Assembly: GCA_015057455.1 (NCBI GenBank)
Contig: SVEH01000017.1
Location: forward strand, 1-64,000
Length of the DNA stretch: 64,000 nucleotides
Origin: Lachnospiraceae bacterium
Lineage (GTDB): Bacteria > Bacillota > Clostridia > Lachnospirales > Lachnospiraceae
Reading direction: 5' to 3'
Part shown: positions 53,968 through 63,472 of the stretch, in pieces
How positions within the stretch are numbered: the stretch's first letter is position 1
How the letters are laid out: every line of letters begins with the position of its first letter
The notes under the pieces: generated by a model
Told to the model about the DNA's origin: nothing
Seen by the model: the letters and a program-made list of their open reading frames with translations, nothing else
Databases searched by the model: none
Program-made: the position numbers and the translations under genes

Positions 53968-54230
53968 TCGTGCACTCTGCTTCGAACGTACTCCATAAGC
54001 GTTACCAATACAGTTAACTCAGTCCAGGCTTCCTTACGTCACATGGAGTATTTCACTTAGTGCTGCTTCATTCCTGACCTGACACGGTTCGCGAAGCTCC
54101 ATTGCGTAAGACCCAAACGTCAACGCCACTTATACTGGGCAGCCTTACAGAAAATACGCCCTCTACAGAGTATCACTCCTGCTATAGCGGATTGCAGGTA
54201 CAGGACACCGCTAACTTCCCAGCTGCACGA
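53968..54230 (-). ncRNA. ffs: Signal recognition particle RNA, large bacterial type
   Basis: 263 nt, the size of the large SRP RNA of Bacillus and Clostridia. The ends pair: TCGTGCA (minus-strand start, 54230) with TGCACGA (end, 53968). Domain IV is clear: CGTGTCAGGTCAGGAATGAAG then CAGCACTAAG, matching the Ffh-binding GTCAGG..GGAA..AGCAGC pattern. The 5' domain (AGTTAGCGGTGTCCTGTACCT with GGGCG) forms the Alu part. A possible promoter upstream is TTGCAA, 17 bp, TAATAT, and a terminator follows. The frame of 72 codons on the plus strand over this region is a shadow. Confidence 0.96.
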
Positions 54231-54375
54231 AATTTTATGACATGTTTAAATCTTAATATTATTAACTTTTATTCTATATTGCAATTATCTCTCTCTACTA
54301 TATTCACTCTATCAATATAGTATATCTTTTACAAGACAAGTCTTAGTATATCCAAATTTATACTAAAAGTCAAGA

Positions 54376-55755
54376 TTATCTATTAATCTCTAAATCTGGA
54401 ATTGTTGCAAATCCCTTTGCAAGTTCTGCATCTGTTGGAACATAATCTGTCATATCGCCATCATTAAATCTCTTATATGCATACATATCAAAATAACCTG
54501 TTCCTGTTAAACCAAATACAATATTCTTTGCTTCTCCAGTTTTCTTACATTCTAAAGCTTCATCTATTGCTACTTTTATTGCATGTGCACTTTCTGGTGC
54601 TGGAAGAATACCTTCTACTCTTGCAAATTCTTGTGCTGTGTCAAACACTTCTGTTTGAATAGCTGTTCTTGCTGAAATTATTTTATCATGATATAACTGT
54701 GATAATGTTGAACTCATTCCATGATATCTAAGTCCTCCTGCGTGAGATGCTGAAGGAATAAATCCATTACCTAGTGTGTACATTTTTTGTAATGGACATA
54801 CCATTCCTGTATCACAATAATCGTATTTATATACACCTCTAGTTAAACTTGGACATGATGCTGGCTCAACAGCAATTATATCACAATCGTTAATTCCTTT
54901 AATTTTGTCTCTTACAAATGGTGCTATTAATCCTGCTAAGTTAGATCCACCACCTGCACATCCTATAACTACATCTGCTTTTATATCATATTTATCTAAA
55001 GCAGCTTTTGTTTCTAATCCTATTATTGATTGATGTAATAATACTTGATTAAGTACAGAACCTAGTGCATATCTATACCCTTCTTTTTTGGATGCAGCTT
55101 CTACTGCTTCCGATATTGCACAACCTAGACTTCCACCTGTTCCTGGGAATTCTTCAAGTATCTTACGTCCAACCTCAGTTTGAGTAGATGGAGATGGTAC
55201 AACAGATGCTCCATATGTTCTCATTACCTCGCGTCTAAATGGTTTCTGTTCATATGATACTCTAACCATATATACATTACAATCTAATCCAAAATACGCT
55301 GAAGCCATTGATAAAGCAGTTCCCCATTGACCTGCACCAGTCTCAGTTGTCAAACCTTTCAAGCCTTGTTGCTTAGCATAATATGCCTGTGCAATTGCTG
55401 AATTCAATTTATGGCTTCCTGAAGTATTATTACCTTCAAACTTGTAATATATATGAGCAGGTGTATCTAACATCTCCTCTAAACAATATGCCCTTACAAG
55501 TGGTGAAGGTCTATACATTCTATAAAAATTTAAAATCTCTTGTGGTATATCAAAATAAGGAGTTGTATCATCTAATTCTTGCCTACAAAGCTCTTTACAA
55601 AACATGGGCTCTAAATCTGCCTCTGTTAAAGGTTGTAAAGTCTCTGGATTTAACAATGGTGCTGGCTTATTAATCATATCAGCTCTCATATTATACCATT
55701 GTCTAGGCATCTCTGTTTCTTTTAAATATATTTTATATGGTATCTTTCTATCCAT
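54376..55755 (-). CDS. trpB: TrpB2-type tryptophan synthase beta chain
   Basis: 459 residues, ATG with AAAGGAGG upstream. The length and N-terminal extension (KIYLKETEMPRQWYNMRAD, PLLNP) mark the TrpB2 branch, longer than the canonical beta chain of about 400. The PLP lysine is in NNTSGSHKLNSAIAQAYY; the phosphate loop is IGCAGGGSNLAGL, and ETGAGQWGTALS is the indole-side motif. It joins indole and serine to tryptophan. No trpA or other trp gene is adjacent, typical for TrpB2, which may salvage indole. No T-box leader was recognised upstream (55756-55978 is AT-rich only). Confidence 0.92.
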   Translation of the reverse strand: MDRKIPYKIYLKETEMPRQWYNMRADMINKPAPLLNPETLQPLTEADLEPMFCKELCRQELDDTTPYFDIPQEILNFYRMYRPSPLVRAYCLEEMLDTPAHIYYKFEGNNTSGSHKLNSAIAQAYYAKQQGLKGLTTETGAGQWGTALSMASAYFGLDCNVYMVRVSYEQKPFRREVMRTYGASVVPSPSTQTEVGRKILEEFPGTGGSLGCAISEAVEAASKKEGYRYALGSVLNQVLLHQSIIGLETKAALDKYDIKADVVIGCAGGGSNLAGLIAPFVRDKIKGINDCDIIAVEPASCPSLTRGVYKYDYCDTGMVCPLQKMYTLGNGFIPSASHAGGLRYHGMSSTLSQLYHDKIISARTAIQTEVFDTAQEFARVEGILPAPESAHAIKVAIDEALECKKTGEAKNIVFGLTGTGYFDMYAYKRFNDGDMTDYVPTDAELAKGFATIPDLEINR

Positions 55756-55978
55756 ATTATGCCTCCTTTAGTAATTTATCTTTAATTATTTATAATATAT
55801 TTCATCTATTCTATATTATAAATTGTATACAATATGTTTTTATAATAAATTCAATATTATATTCACTTATATCTTACATATATTTCCAATATACATTATA
55901 AGTTTATTATCTTCTTTTTGTCAAATAATTCACACTAATTCCTAACTTATTAATATATATCTATTTTCAAAACATTAT

Positions 55979-57607
55979 CTATGGGATACTTTCTTCAAGA
56001 CATAATGCGCCCCAGCCTACAGTTCCATTTGGGTACTCATTATATCCTTCTAATTTTCTAGCACCTTTTATTAAATAGGCCTTTACCTTTTGGCCATAAA
56101 ATTCTCTATCATTATTTCTAACAATCCCCCATTCGTGCATCAATGCCACACTTCCTGTTACAAACGGTGTAGCCATACTTGTTCCAGTCCTTGTCTCATA
56201 TCCTCCACCTGATTTAGTAGAAATAATATCTACTCCAGGTGCTACTATTTCTGGTTTTCCTAGTATTTCGTATTCATAGGAACCCCTTCCTGAAAATGAT
56301 GCAAATACATCATTTCTACCATTATATGCTCCAACTGCAATTCCTCTATAAGCAGTTGCTGGTATAGTAATTGTCTTATAAATATCTGAATTTAGAAATC
56401 TAGTATTCTGATTTAATTGAGTATCAGAGCCTAACCAAATATCATATCGGCCATTTATTATATTTTGTGGAGTCATTTCTAAAATCCATATTCCTTCCCC
56501 TAAAAAATCACCTTGAGGATATAATATTATATTTATTTCTTGATTCTCATTTAATGGAGTTGTTTTTCCATAATAAACATATATAGTATAATTCTCTATA
56601 TTAACATTATATGCTATAAGATTTTCCTCTATTACAAGTATTTCTCCTGAAGGAGTCTGTACATTTAAAGCCACCATATCCTTTAAGGATTTCCACAGCT
56701 GAATACTAACATATTTTTGATTTGCACCAATACTTAATTCAATTCTTTCAACCTTACCTTCAAATATTCCACTTGCATGTAATCCTTTATTACCATCATT
56801 CCCTACGCCTATACATATATTATTTTTCCATGTAAGCGCAATTTCATTTATATATAATTCTACTAAAGAATTTCCAGCATGATCTCCATAATTATTACCA
56901 AAACTTAAATTTATAGCAATTGGTTTATTCTCTTTAATAGCAATTCTCATCACATATTCTAATCCTTCCATTAGCCTACTTGTTGATGGATAAGAATTCC
57001 CTATACTATCTCCTATTTTTACAATTATCATTTCACTTCTAGGTGCAACACCTCTATAAACACCATTACTCTCCCTTCCATTTCCACATGCTATTCCTGC
57101 AACATGTGTACCATGTCCAGAATAATCTACACTTCTAACAATTTTCTGCTGCTCCTCAAATGTAGTATATTGTAATGCTTCATTTATTTGCTCATTATTG
57201 TATTCTGCACCTAAAATAAATCCTTCTGGCGGTTTACCAGTTTCAGTTTGATCCCATATATAAATAATCCTACTACTACCATCTTCGTTTCGAAAATCCA
57301 TATGATTATAATCAATTCCTGAATCAATAATTGCAATTAGCACCCCTTCCCCAAACAAGCCACTCACATCATTTCTTTGAACACTATTAATACAGGAGAC
57401 TGCCTTTCCTTCATTTGCAGAAAAAAACAGTCTCCTTGGTTCTTCAATATATTCGATTTGCGAATATCTATATAATTCGCTTACTAACTCAATATCTAAT
57501 ACAACAATTGCATATCCATATGATAACTTTTCTATAATAACATCTATCTCTTCAATAATATAGTCAATATCCCCACTATATTTTATAATTAATTCAACTT
57601 TTTCCAA
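55979..57607 (-). CDS. Subtilisin-family (S8) protease, Csp-like
   Basis: 542 residues, TTG start (57607) seven bases after GAGG and overlapping tadA by 19 bp. The catalytic triad is complete: Asp95 in IAIIDSGIDYNH, His165 in SGHGTHVAG and Ser477 in TGTSMATPFV, with the oxyanion Asn in GVGNDGN. Residues 1-65 look like a propeptide-like domain, not a signal peptide. Between His and Ser is a long insertion (about 250-430, IEIWLG-like beta pattern), as in clostridial CspA/B/C proteases with a jelly-roll domain. Csp enzymes act on spore germination proteases, but nothing here shows sporulation, so only the family is assigned. It is cotranslated with tadA. Confidence 0.9.
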   Translation of the reverse strand: MEKVELIIKYSGDIDYIIEEIDVIIEKLSYGYAIVVLDIELVSELYRYSQIEYIEEPRRLFFSANEGKAVSCINSVQRNDVSGLFGEGVLIAIIDSGIDYNHMDFRNEDGSSRIIYIWDQTETGKPPEGFILGAEYNNEQINEALQYTTFEEQQKIVRSVDYSGHGTHVAGIACGNGRESNGVYRGVAPRSEMIIVKIGDSIGNSYPSTSRLMEGLEYVMRIAIKENKPIAINLSFGNNYGDHAGNSLVELYINEIALTWKNNICIGVGNDGNKGLHASGIFEGKVERIELSIGANQKYVSIQLWKSLKDMVALNVQTPSGEILVIEENLIAYNVNIENYTIYVYYGKTTPLNENQEINIILYPQGDFLGEGIWILEMTPQNIINGRYDIWLGSDTQLNQNTRFLNSDIYKTITIPATAYRGIAVGAYNGRNDVFASFSGRGSYEYEILGKPEIVAPGVDIISTKSGGGYETRTGTSMATPFVTGSVALMHEWGIVRNNDREFYGQKVKAYLIKGARKLEGYNEYPNGTVGWGALCLEESIP

Positions 57608-58077
57608 TTAATATCCTCACTTTTATTCTTGTTTTTCCTTAATTCTGAAAAAAAAGTTTTCATAAGATTTCTACATTCTTCTTCTCTTACACCTTTTACA
57701 ATTTCAACTTTATGATTAAATCCATCCATATTAAGTAAATTTATTATTGACCCCGCGCAACCTGCTTTAGGATTCATCGCTCCAATTACTACCTTCTTCA
57801 TTCTAGCTTGAACAATTGCACCTGCACACATAGGACATGGCTCTAGTGTTACATACATTACACACTCTTCTAATCTCCAATCTCCTATCTTTTTACTGGC
57901 TTTATTTATTGCTTCTATTTCTGCATGAAATAAGGTATTTTTCTTACTATTTCTTTTATTATATCCTCTGGCTATTATTTTATCTTTATATACTATTACA
58001 CAACCAATTGGGACTTCTTCTATAGCTACTGCTTTCTTTGCTTGCTTTATAGCTTCACCCATATATTTATTATCCAT
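57589..58077 (-). CDS. tadA: tRNA-specific adenosine deaminase
   Basis: 162 residues from the ATG at 58077 (GGAGAA upstream); a longer frame to 58113 has no site. Zinc deaminase motifs: LFHAEIEAI (His-Ala-Glu) and LEPCPMCAGAIVQ (PCxxC). It makes inosine at the wobble position of tRNA-Arg. The C-terminus (NKSEDINWKKLN) overlaps the start of the subtilase gene, so the two are coupled. Divergent from the acetyltransferase gene. Confidence 0.95.
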   Translation of the reverse strand: MDNKYMGEAIKQAKKAVAIEEVPIGCVIVYKDKIIARGYNKRNSKKNTLFHAEIEAINKASKKIGDWRLEECVMYVTLEPCPMCAGAIVQARMKKVVIGAMNPKAGCAGSIINLLNMDGFNHKVEIVKGVREEECRNLMKTFFSELRKNKNKSEDINWKKLN

Positions 58078-58202
58078 TGTACTTCTCCATTCCAAATCAT
58101 TTATTTTGTTCACTGCTAAAGCAAATACAACTTTCTTACGAAATTATATTTGGCTTAATAACTATAATAACAAATTATCAACGTTTTAGAAAGGGTGTTC
58201 TT

Positions 58203-58754
58203 ATGCAACTAGTATATACAACTTCACGTCTTATTTTAAAAACACTTGATGCTTCCTATGCAGATAGAGTATGTCAATTTTATAGCAACAATAAATCTCA
58301 TTTTGAACCATGGGAACCAAAGCGTGTAGACAATTTTTATACACCTGATTTTCATAAAATTTCATTAAGATATGAAGAAAATTCTATTGCAAATTATCAT
58401 ATGCTTCGCTTATGGTTATTTAATAAATACGACCCTTCTACTATTATTGGCTGCATATCATTCTCTGATATGAAAAAAGGCGCTTTACTCAACTGCCAAT
58501 TAAGCTATAAAATAGACAAAGATAATTTAAGACAAGGTTATGCTACTGAAGCTCTTAATTTTGCTATCCCTCTTGTATTTGATGGATACCAATTCCATAG
58601 AATAGAAGCTATGGTTCATCCAAAAAACACACCTTCAATTAAGCTACTTGAAAACCTTAATTTTGAACTAGAAGGAACAGCAAAATCATATATAAACTTA
58701 AATGATAAATGGGTTGACCATCAACGTTATAGTTTAATTTCTAGATACCAATAA
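58203..58754 (+). CDS. RimJ/RimL-like GNAT N-acetyltransferase
   Basis: 183 residues from the ATG at 58203 (AAAGGGTG upstream); the frame upstream to 58077 overlaps tadA and has no site. It fits the RimJ/RimL/RimI GNAT type: TSRLILKTLDASYADRVCQF at the start, acetyl-CoA loop LRQGYATEALNFA, HRIEAMVHPKNTPSIKLLE near the end, and IGCISFSDMK. It probably acetylates a ribosomal protein N-terminus or a small molecule. It overlaps the convergent gene's 3' end by 28 bp. Confidence 0.92.
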   Translation: MQLVYTTSRLILKTLDASYADRVCQFYSNNKSHFEPWEPKRVDNFYTPDFHKISLRYEENSIANYHMLRLWLFNKYDPSTIIGCISFSDMKKGALLNCQLSYKIDKDNLRQGYATEALNFAIPLVFDGYQFHRIEAMVHPKNTPSIKLLENLNFELEGTAKSYINLNDKWVDHQRYSLISRYQ

Positions 58755-59806
58755 CCAAACTCACCATTTTCCAATGGTTTATTTCTTACGCCTTTAAATC
58801 CTTTAAATCCAAACATATGGGCCATAAATTTTTCACGATCTCTAAATATACCTGGCACTCCTAAAATATATTTTTGCTTGGACCTAGACTGCATTTGGGC
58901 AAATATTAAATGTCTATATGTATAAAATCCATGTAATAAAAAACTATTATTAGCCAAAGGCCATTTATCCATACTAAACAATCCAATATCATGGGGTTCA
59001 AACTTAACACATTCTAGAATCTCGTCATCTTCAAATGGATACATACCTGGAAAATTTTTAAATATTCTTGATATAAAACTATTTCTTTTCTGTTCTTTAA
59101 TCTCCCTCTCTTGCATAGCCTTATTTATAATTCGACTTTCATTAAATCTATTAAAATTAAAGAATTCATCTTCTTGATTATTAATATTTATCTGTTCACT
59201 ATCCATCTTTTCCTTTTGTATACTGACATTTTCTATTATTTCTTCTTTTATGTCACTCCATATCATTTCCTCTTTGTCTGTACTATAATCTTCCTTGTCC
59301 ATAGTATCATTCTCTATATTTTTATAAATACTTTCCATTCCAATATTACTAATAATACCTTCATCTATTTCTTTGTTAACCTTATCTTTATTAATATCCA
59401 TTACGTCTATTCCACTATTGTCCCACTCCGCAGCTAATACTTCTCCACCATTAATTAAAATAATTACACCTGAAATATTATCAATATTTTTACCACTATC
59501 AAACACATTTGTAGCACTTGTTCTATATGTATTAGAATAATCATATCCTTCTTGAATATATTCATCTATTTCAATCAAACTAATTCCTTTATCTATAAAA
59601 TTTTTCACTTCACTTAAATTAGTACTATCTTCTCTATAAAACATACATAACTTCATGCTTAGTCCAATAGTTTCTTTACATTTTAAATTAATACTTAACT
59701 TTACTTCACCTTGTTTTGATTCTAATTTTACAAATCCAACATTATTATCCTTTGTCCCATTTATATACCTGTATAAATACGATATATATCTTTTATAATC
59801 TCCCAT
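58727..59806 (-). CDS. Uncharacterised two-domain protein (DUF6128-like C-terminus)
   Basis: 359 residues, ATG after GGAGG. The N-terminal about 130 residues are beta-rich (VGFVKLESKQGEVKLSINLK; GVIILINGGEVLAAEW). A middle acidic stretch of about 120 residues is probably disordered (IEIDEYIQ..KEDYSTDKEEMIWSD). The C-terminal about 110 residues (KYILGVPGIFRDREKFMAHM, NGEFGYWYLEI) resemble a domain known in Lachnospiraceae, which I recall as DUF6128 (from memory, not checked). No enzyme motif, membrane segment or signal. Possibly cytoplasmic and regulatory. Its 3' end overlaps the convergent GNAT gene. Confidence 0.7.
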   Translation of the reverse strand: MGDYKRYISYLYRYINGTKDNNVGFVKLESKQGEVKLSINLKCKETIGLSMKLCMFYREDSTNLSEVKNFIDKGISLIEIDEYIQEGYDYSNTYRTSATNVFDSGKNIDNISGVIILINGGEVLAAEWDNSGIDVMDINKDKVNKEIDEGIISNIGMESIYKNIENDTMDKEDYSTDKEEMIWSDIKEEIIENVSIQKEKMDSEQININNQEDEFFNFNRFNESRIINKAMQEREIKEQKRNSFISRIFKNFPGMYPFEDDEILECVKFEPHDIGLFSMDKWPLANNSFLLHGFYTYRHLIFAQMQSRSKQKYILGVPGIFRDREKFMAHMFGFKGFKGVRNKPLENGEFGYWYLEIKL

Positions 59807-59950
59807 ATATATCCTCCGTTCACATAATACTTAATGATCTTCTACCTTCATCTAAAATCTAATTAGCTACTATATCCTAATTTGACTTTCACCGATTTTT
59901 ATCACATTAAATATAATATGCACCTCATCTCAATTTTAGAACAAAAAGAA

Positions 59951-59970
59951 TAAAACTTTCGCAGAGCAAA
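59951..59970 (+). repeat. Fragment of the mosaic repeat (end box only)
   Basis: TAAAACTTTCGCAGAGCAAAA matches the AAAACTTTCGCGGAGC box at the edge of copies 1 and 4, next to a CTGTC/GACAG terminator. No palindrome, A or B follows, so it is a solo remnant at best. Confidence 0.5.
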
Positions 59971-59978
59971 AAATTAAT

Positions 59979-60005
59979 AGGCCTCTGTCATTCTGACAGA
60001 GGCCT
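59979..60005 (-). terminator. Terminator, CTGTC type
   Basis: AGGCCTCTGTC/GACAGAGGCCT with ATTCT loop, then TATTAATTTTTTG on the minus strand, after the coiled-coil gene at 60022. Confidence 0.85.
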
Positions 60006-60021
60006 AAGAACTGTACAATAC

Positions 60022-60798
60022 CTATCTAAAAATATATAATGCCACAATACCTGCAATTGTAATAAGATTGGTTGCAACTAAAAATCCAAACATTGCATCC
60101 ATCTTTCTCTTCGATTTAATACTTCTTGCAGCTATCTTTGTAAATTCATCTTCCATATAATCTTGAATCTTCATTTTGAAATTACCAAGTTCATTATGAA
60201 CTTCGTTTCGTATAGCAACATCTAAATCCATATTCTTATCAAGCATTGCTCCAACTTGATTAATAATTTCTTTATCTGTATCATTTTGTAACTTATAGCT
60301 TGATAATTTTTCTTCATATCTGTTTAAAGAATCACTATAGCTTTCTAATTCGTCATGATATTGTTCAAATGCAACACTAAATTGTTGTAATTCTGTATTA
60401 CTCTTAAGTGCCATTTTCTCATAATCACGCACTCTATCCTCTATTCCGTCTAAGTAATTTCTGTAATTCTCAAGTACAGTTTTGTACTCATGTAAACGGT
60501 TAGTATATGAATAATATTCTTTCTCAAAAATCTTATCAATTTCACTTGTTATCTTCTCTACCACCTCATCTGATAGATAAGCTTTCTTAAGTACTTCTGC
60601 ATCTTGTATAATCTGGTCATGTCTCTTATTATCTAAATCGATAAAATCTTTAATCTTTTCTCCACTTTCTTCTGTCATATATAAATATTTGTTGTTTCTG
60701 GAGTTTTGATTACTTCTAGCTAGTTTCTTGCCACTTAATCTTGTCTTATTAACTATTTCCCCAATAACTGAATCATAAAACTTATATGCCAAACTCAT
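60022..60798 (-). CDS. Membrane-anchored coiled-coil protein
   Basis: 258 residues from the ATG at 60798, nine bases after GGAGG (a six-codon upstream extension lacks a site). Basic N-terminus, then a long coiled coil (about 60-220, with heptads such as VAFEQYHDELESYSDSLNRY) and one C-terminal helix (about 235-256, FGFLVATNLITIAGIVALYIF) with almost nothing after it: a tail-anchored form, coil in the cytoplasm. It ends the DUF58-transglutaminase unit 71 bp downstream of it. No family was recognised. Confidence 0.8.
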   Translation of the reverse strand: MSLAYKFYDSVIGEIVNKTRLSGKKLARSNQNSRNNKYLYMTEESGEKIKDFIDLDNKRHDQIIQDAEVLKKAYLSDEVVEKITSEIDKIFEKEYYSYTNRLHEYKTVLENYRNYLDGIEDRVRDYEKMALKSNTELQQFSVAFEQYHDELESYSDSLNRYEEKLSSYKLQNDTDKEIINQVGAMLDKNMDLDVAIRNEVHNELGNFKMKIQDYMEDEFTKIAARSIKSKRKMDAMFGFLVATNLITIAGIVALYIFR

Positions 60799-60869
60799 AC
60801 TAGTAATCCTCCACATTTTTTATTTCATTGCAGATTATACCATTTTTTGACATAATTTGGCAAGCTTTC

Positions 60870-63458
60870 TTACATCTTTTGTATATATTTTTTTACATAA
60901 CACTCTTTTTTACGTTCAACAAACTTCATATCTTTAACAAAATCATCAACAACATAATTATAAAATTCAATTATTTGCATTTCCTCATTACCCTTTAACT
61001 GCTCACTACTATACTTATTTCTCAACAATAAATCTATCACATTCTCAATCTTGTCTTTATCATAATCTGGATAACTTTTAGCAATTAATGCAATATATTC
61101 ACTATATTTAAGAGATGTTTTAAATTCTATACTGGCCCTTTTAAATATATACGTCATTGTATTTTTTATATATGACATTTTATCCACATTAATTTGATGC
61201 TTATATTTATCCACATTTCTTTTTATTTTAACATATTTTATGCACAGAATCCCCAGAATTCCTGTTAATAGAATAATACACACATATATAAATATAATTG
61301 CCTCTTCATTATATACTTGTTTCTCTTTTTCTTTAGCAGGTTGTTTTGTTGGCGCTACACTTACAGAAGGTATACTAGTAGGTTTTGGTTCTACTGTTGG
61401 TTCTTCACTAGGTGTAGGCTCATTCGTTGGCTCCATTGTTGGTTCTGGTGTTGCTACACTCTCTTCTTGTTGTTGAAGTTCATTTTCAGACAATCTAGAA
61501 GATGTAACTTCTACTGGTACCCATCCTAATCCATCTAAATATACTTCAACCCAAGCGTGTCCATTTTTATCTTTTATAGCGTATTCATATATTGGTAATC
61601 CTGTAAAATCATAATGTTTTGCATCCATATTCATTATCTTAGATGTATACTCCAAATTATTTAAATCCTTACACTTTACCATATCCTCTTCTCTTATTAC
61701 ATATCCTTCTACATATCTAGTTGGAATACCATATTCACGAAGTATAGCTGTAGCTGCTGCTGCATAATACATACAGTACCCTTTTTTATTATATTTCAAA
61801 AAATATCCCACTGGATCCATATCATCTTTTATTTCTCCTGGACTCATTGTATACTCATATTCATTATTAAAATAATTAACCAATGCTCTAATCGTTTCTA
61901 ATTTTTTTCCATAATCTCCATATTTATTTACTAATTGACTGCTATCTTTTGCTTTATCTAAATATACTTCAAATTCAGGTCTAATATAATCGATAGAAGA
62001 TTTTAATTCATTTGGTACCTTCAAATAATATGCCATATTAACACTTTCAGTTATGTCAATTGCATCTAACATATCATGTAAAACTATCATAGCATATACA
62101 TTAGCAAATTCAATTTCATAACCTGTAACAATCAAATCCTTATAATTCTTTTTCTTATATTTTACTGTACCATCTTTTAAAATGTCATATTCTACACTTG
62201 GGGCAGCAGGAATTAAATTAACAGCTCCTTTTATGTTCAAATCTTTAATTCCAATCATATCATATGCCATTTCTTCTCTTATAATATAAGACTCCATATT
62301 CTCTAAAACATCTAATAATTGATTCTCATATTCCCTGTTAAATGCCAAATCTGTTTTATCTAAATTCTTTGTAATCCAACCATTATTATATTCTAAACCA
62401 ATAAAATTCTTTAGGTACATACTTTCTGTTATTCTATTACTAATAACAGAAAATACCTTTTCATTTTTAAACTTTACTGTACCACTATTAGATATTTTTC
62501 CATTTCCAAGTACATCTCTGTTTTTAAACAAATCAAAGAAATTAAACTTATAATCATCCTCTATTTCTACTCCCTTTATCTTATTCACAATATTATCCTT
62601 TATAGAATGAAGCTCTACACTACAGTTTTTGATAAAATACGAATTCTCATATCTATTTTTACTAAATAATATTGATACTAATAAACACATTATTAAAAAT
62701 ACTATTATTGCACTAATACTAACCTTTACAACTACAATATCTTTAAATAATTTTTTTCCTTTTTTCTTTTTTATAACATCCTCTTCTAATTTATAGGATT
62801 TTACTGTTGTATTAGTTAAAAATATCACTACCGTAATTGCTATATATCCTATAAATAAAATCCCTTTAGGCCCATGTCCTACAACCAAACAAAGCACTGG
62901 CCAAATACTAGTAATTAAAATATATATTTTTTTATTAAATCCCATTACGATATTATAAGCAACTATCATTATCATAAACATCATAAATACAATCATTAAT
63001 CTTGTATAATGACTTACTTCTTTTCCATCAACATTAAGTATTAACATATATTTCAATTCAAAATAATCATTTATATAATCTAGATATTTGCTTACCATTG
63101 TAATTAATTCTTTACTTATACGATCTGTATCAAGCATAAAATATATTACATAGGTTAATATAATTGCAATTGCTAATACGCTATTGTCGTTATATCTTAA
63201 TATTGTAAATGCAGTATAATTAACGACTACTAAAACCATTGCAAGTAATAAAACTAATTTTGTATTTACAACAAAATTCATGCCCTCTAAAAAACTAAAC
63301 ATAGGAAAAATCACAGCACAAAAAATAAGAATACATTGAACTAATATAACATATGCTTTATTAATCTTTCCTGCATATGCCTTTATTCTTAATTCATTAT
63401 CCAATACTATTCCTGATATGTTGTTATTTATATTTTCCTTAGCCTTAGTCTTATTCAT
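60870..63458 (-). CDS. Membrane transglutaminase-like protein (TgpA type)
   Basis: 862 residues from the ATG at 63458, nine bases after GAGG; an ATG five codons upstream forms a TAATG junction with the previous gene but has no ribosome site. About six N-terminal helices (residues 35-265) precede an extracytoplasmic domain. The transglutaminase core is at about 560-660: KKGYCMYYAAAATAILREYG (Cys), NGHAWVEVYLDGLGWVPVEV (His and Asp/Glu region). A Pro/Thr-rich stretch (EPTMEPTNEPTPSEEP), one more helix and a cytoplasmic tail follow. It forms an operon with a DUF58 gene upstream. In this family the operon often also has a MoxR AAA gene. Confidence 0.9.
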   Translation of the reverse strand: MNKTKAKENINNNISGIVLDNELRIKAYAGKINKAYVILVQCILIFCAVIFPMFSFLEGMNFVVNTKLVLLLAMVLVVVNYTAFTILRYNDNSVLAIAIILTYVIYFMLDTDRISKELITMVSKYLDYINDYFELKYMLILNVDGKEVSHYTRLMIVFMMFMIMIVAYNIVMGFNKKIYILITSIWPVLCLVVGHGPKGILFIGYIAITVVIFLTNTTVKSYKLEEDVIKKKKGKKLFKDIVVVKVSISAIIVFLIMCLLVSILFSKNRYENSYFIKNCSVELHSIKDNIVNKIKGVEIEDDYKFNFFDLFKNRDVLGNGKISNSGTVKFKNEKVFSVISNRITESMYLKNFIGLEYNNGWITKNLDKTDLAFNREYENQLLDVLENMESYIIREEMAYDMIGIKDLNIKGAVNLIPAAPSVEYDILKDGTVKYKKKNYKDLIVTGYEIEFANVYAMIVLHDMLDAIDITESVNMAYYLKVPNELKSSIDYIRPEFEVYLDKAKDSSQLVNKYGDYGKKLETIRALVNYFNNEYEYTMSPGEIKDDMDPVGYFLKYNKKGYCMYYAAAATAILREYGIPTRYVEGYVIREEDMVKCKDLNNLEYTSKIMNMDAKHYDFTGLPIYEYAIKDKNGHAWVEVYLDGLGWVPVEVTSSRLSENELQQQEESVATPEPTMEPTNEPTPSEEPTVEPKPTSIPSVSVAPTKQPAKEKEKQVYNEEAIIFIYVCIILLTGILGILCIKYVKIKRNVDKYKHQINVDKMSYIKNTMTYIFKRASIEFKTSLKYSEYIALIAKSYPDYDKDKIENVIDLLLRNKYSSEQLKGNEEMQIIEFYNYVVDDFVKDMKFVERKKECYVKKYIQKM

Positions 63459-63472
63459 AATACATAACCTCA

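Noticed and set aside
54102-54320. 72-residue frame on the plus strand
   Set aside because: Antisense to the SRP RNA, no ribosome site.
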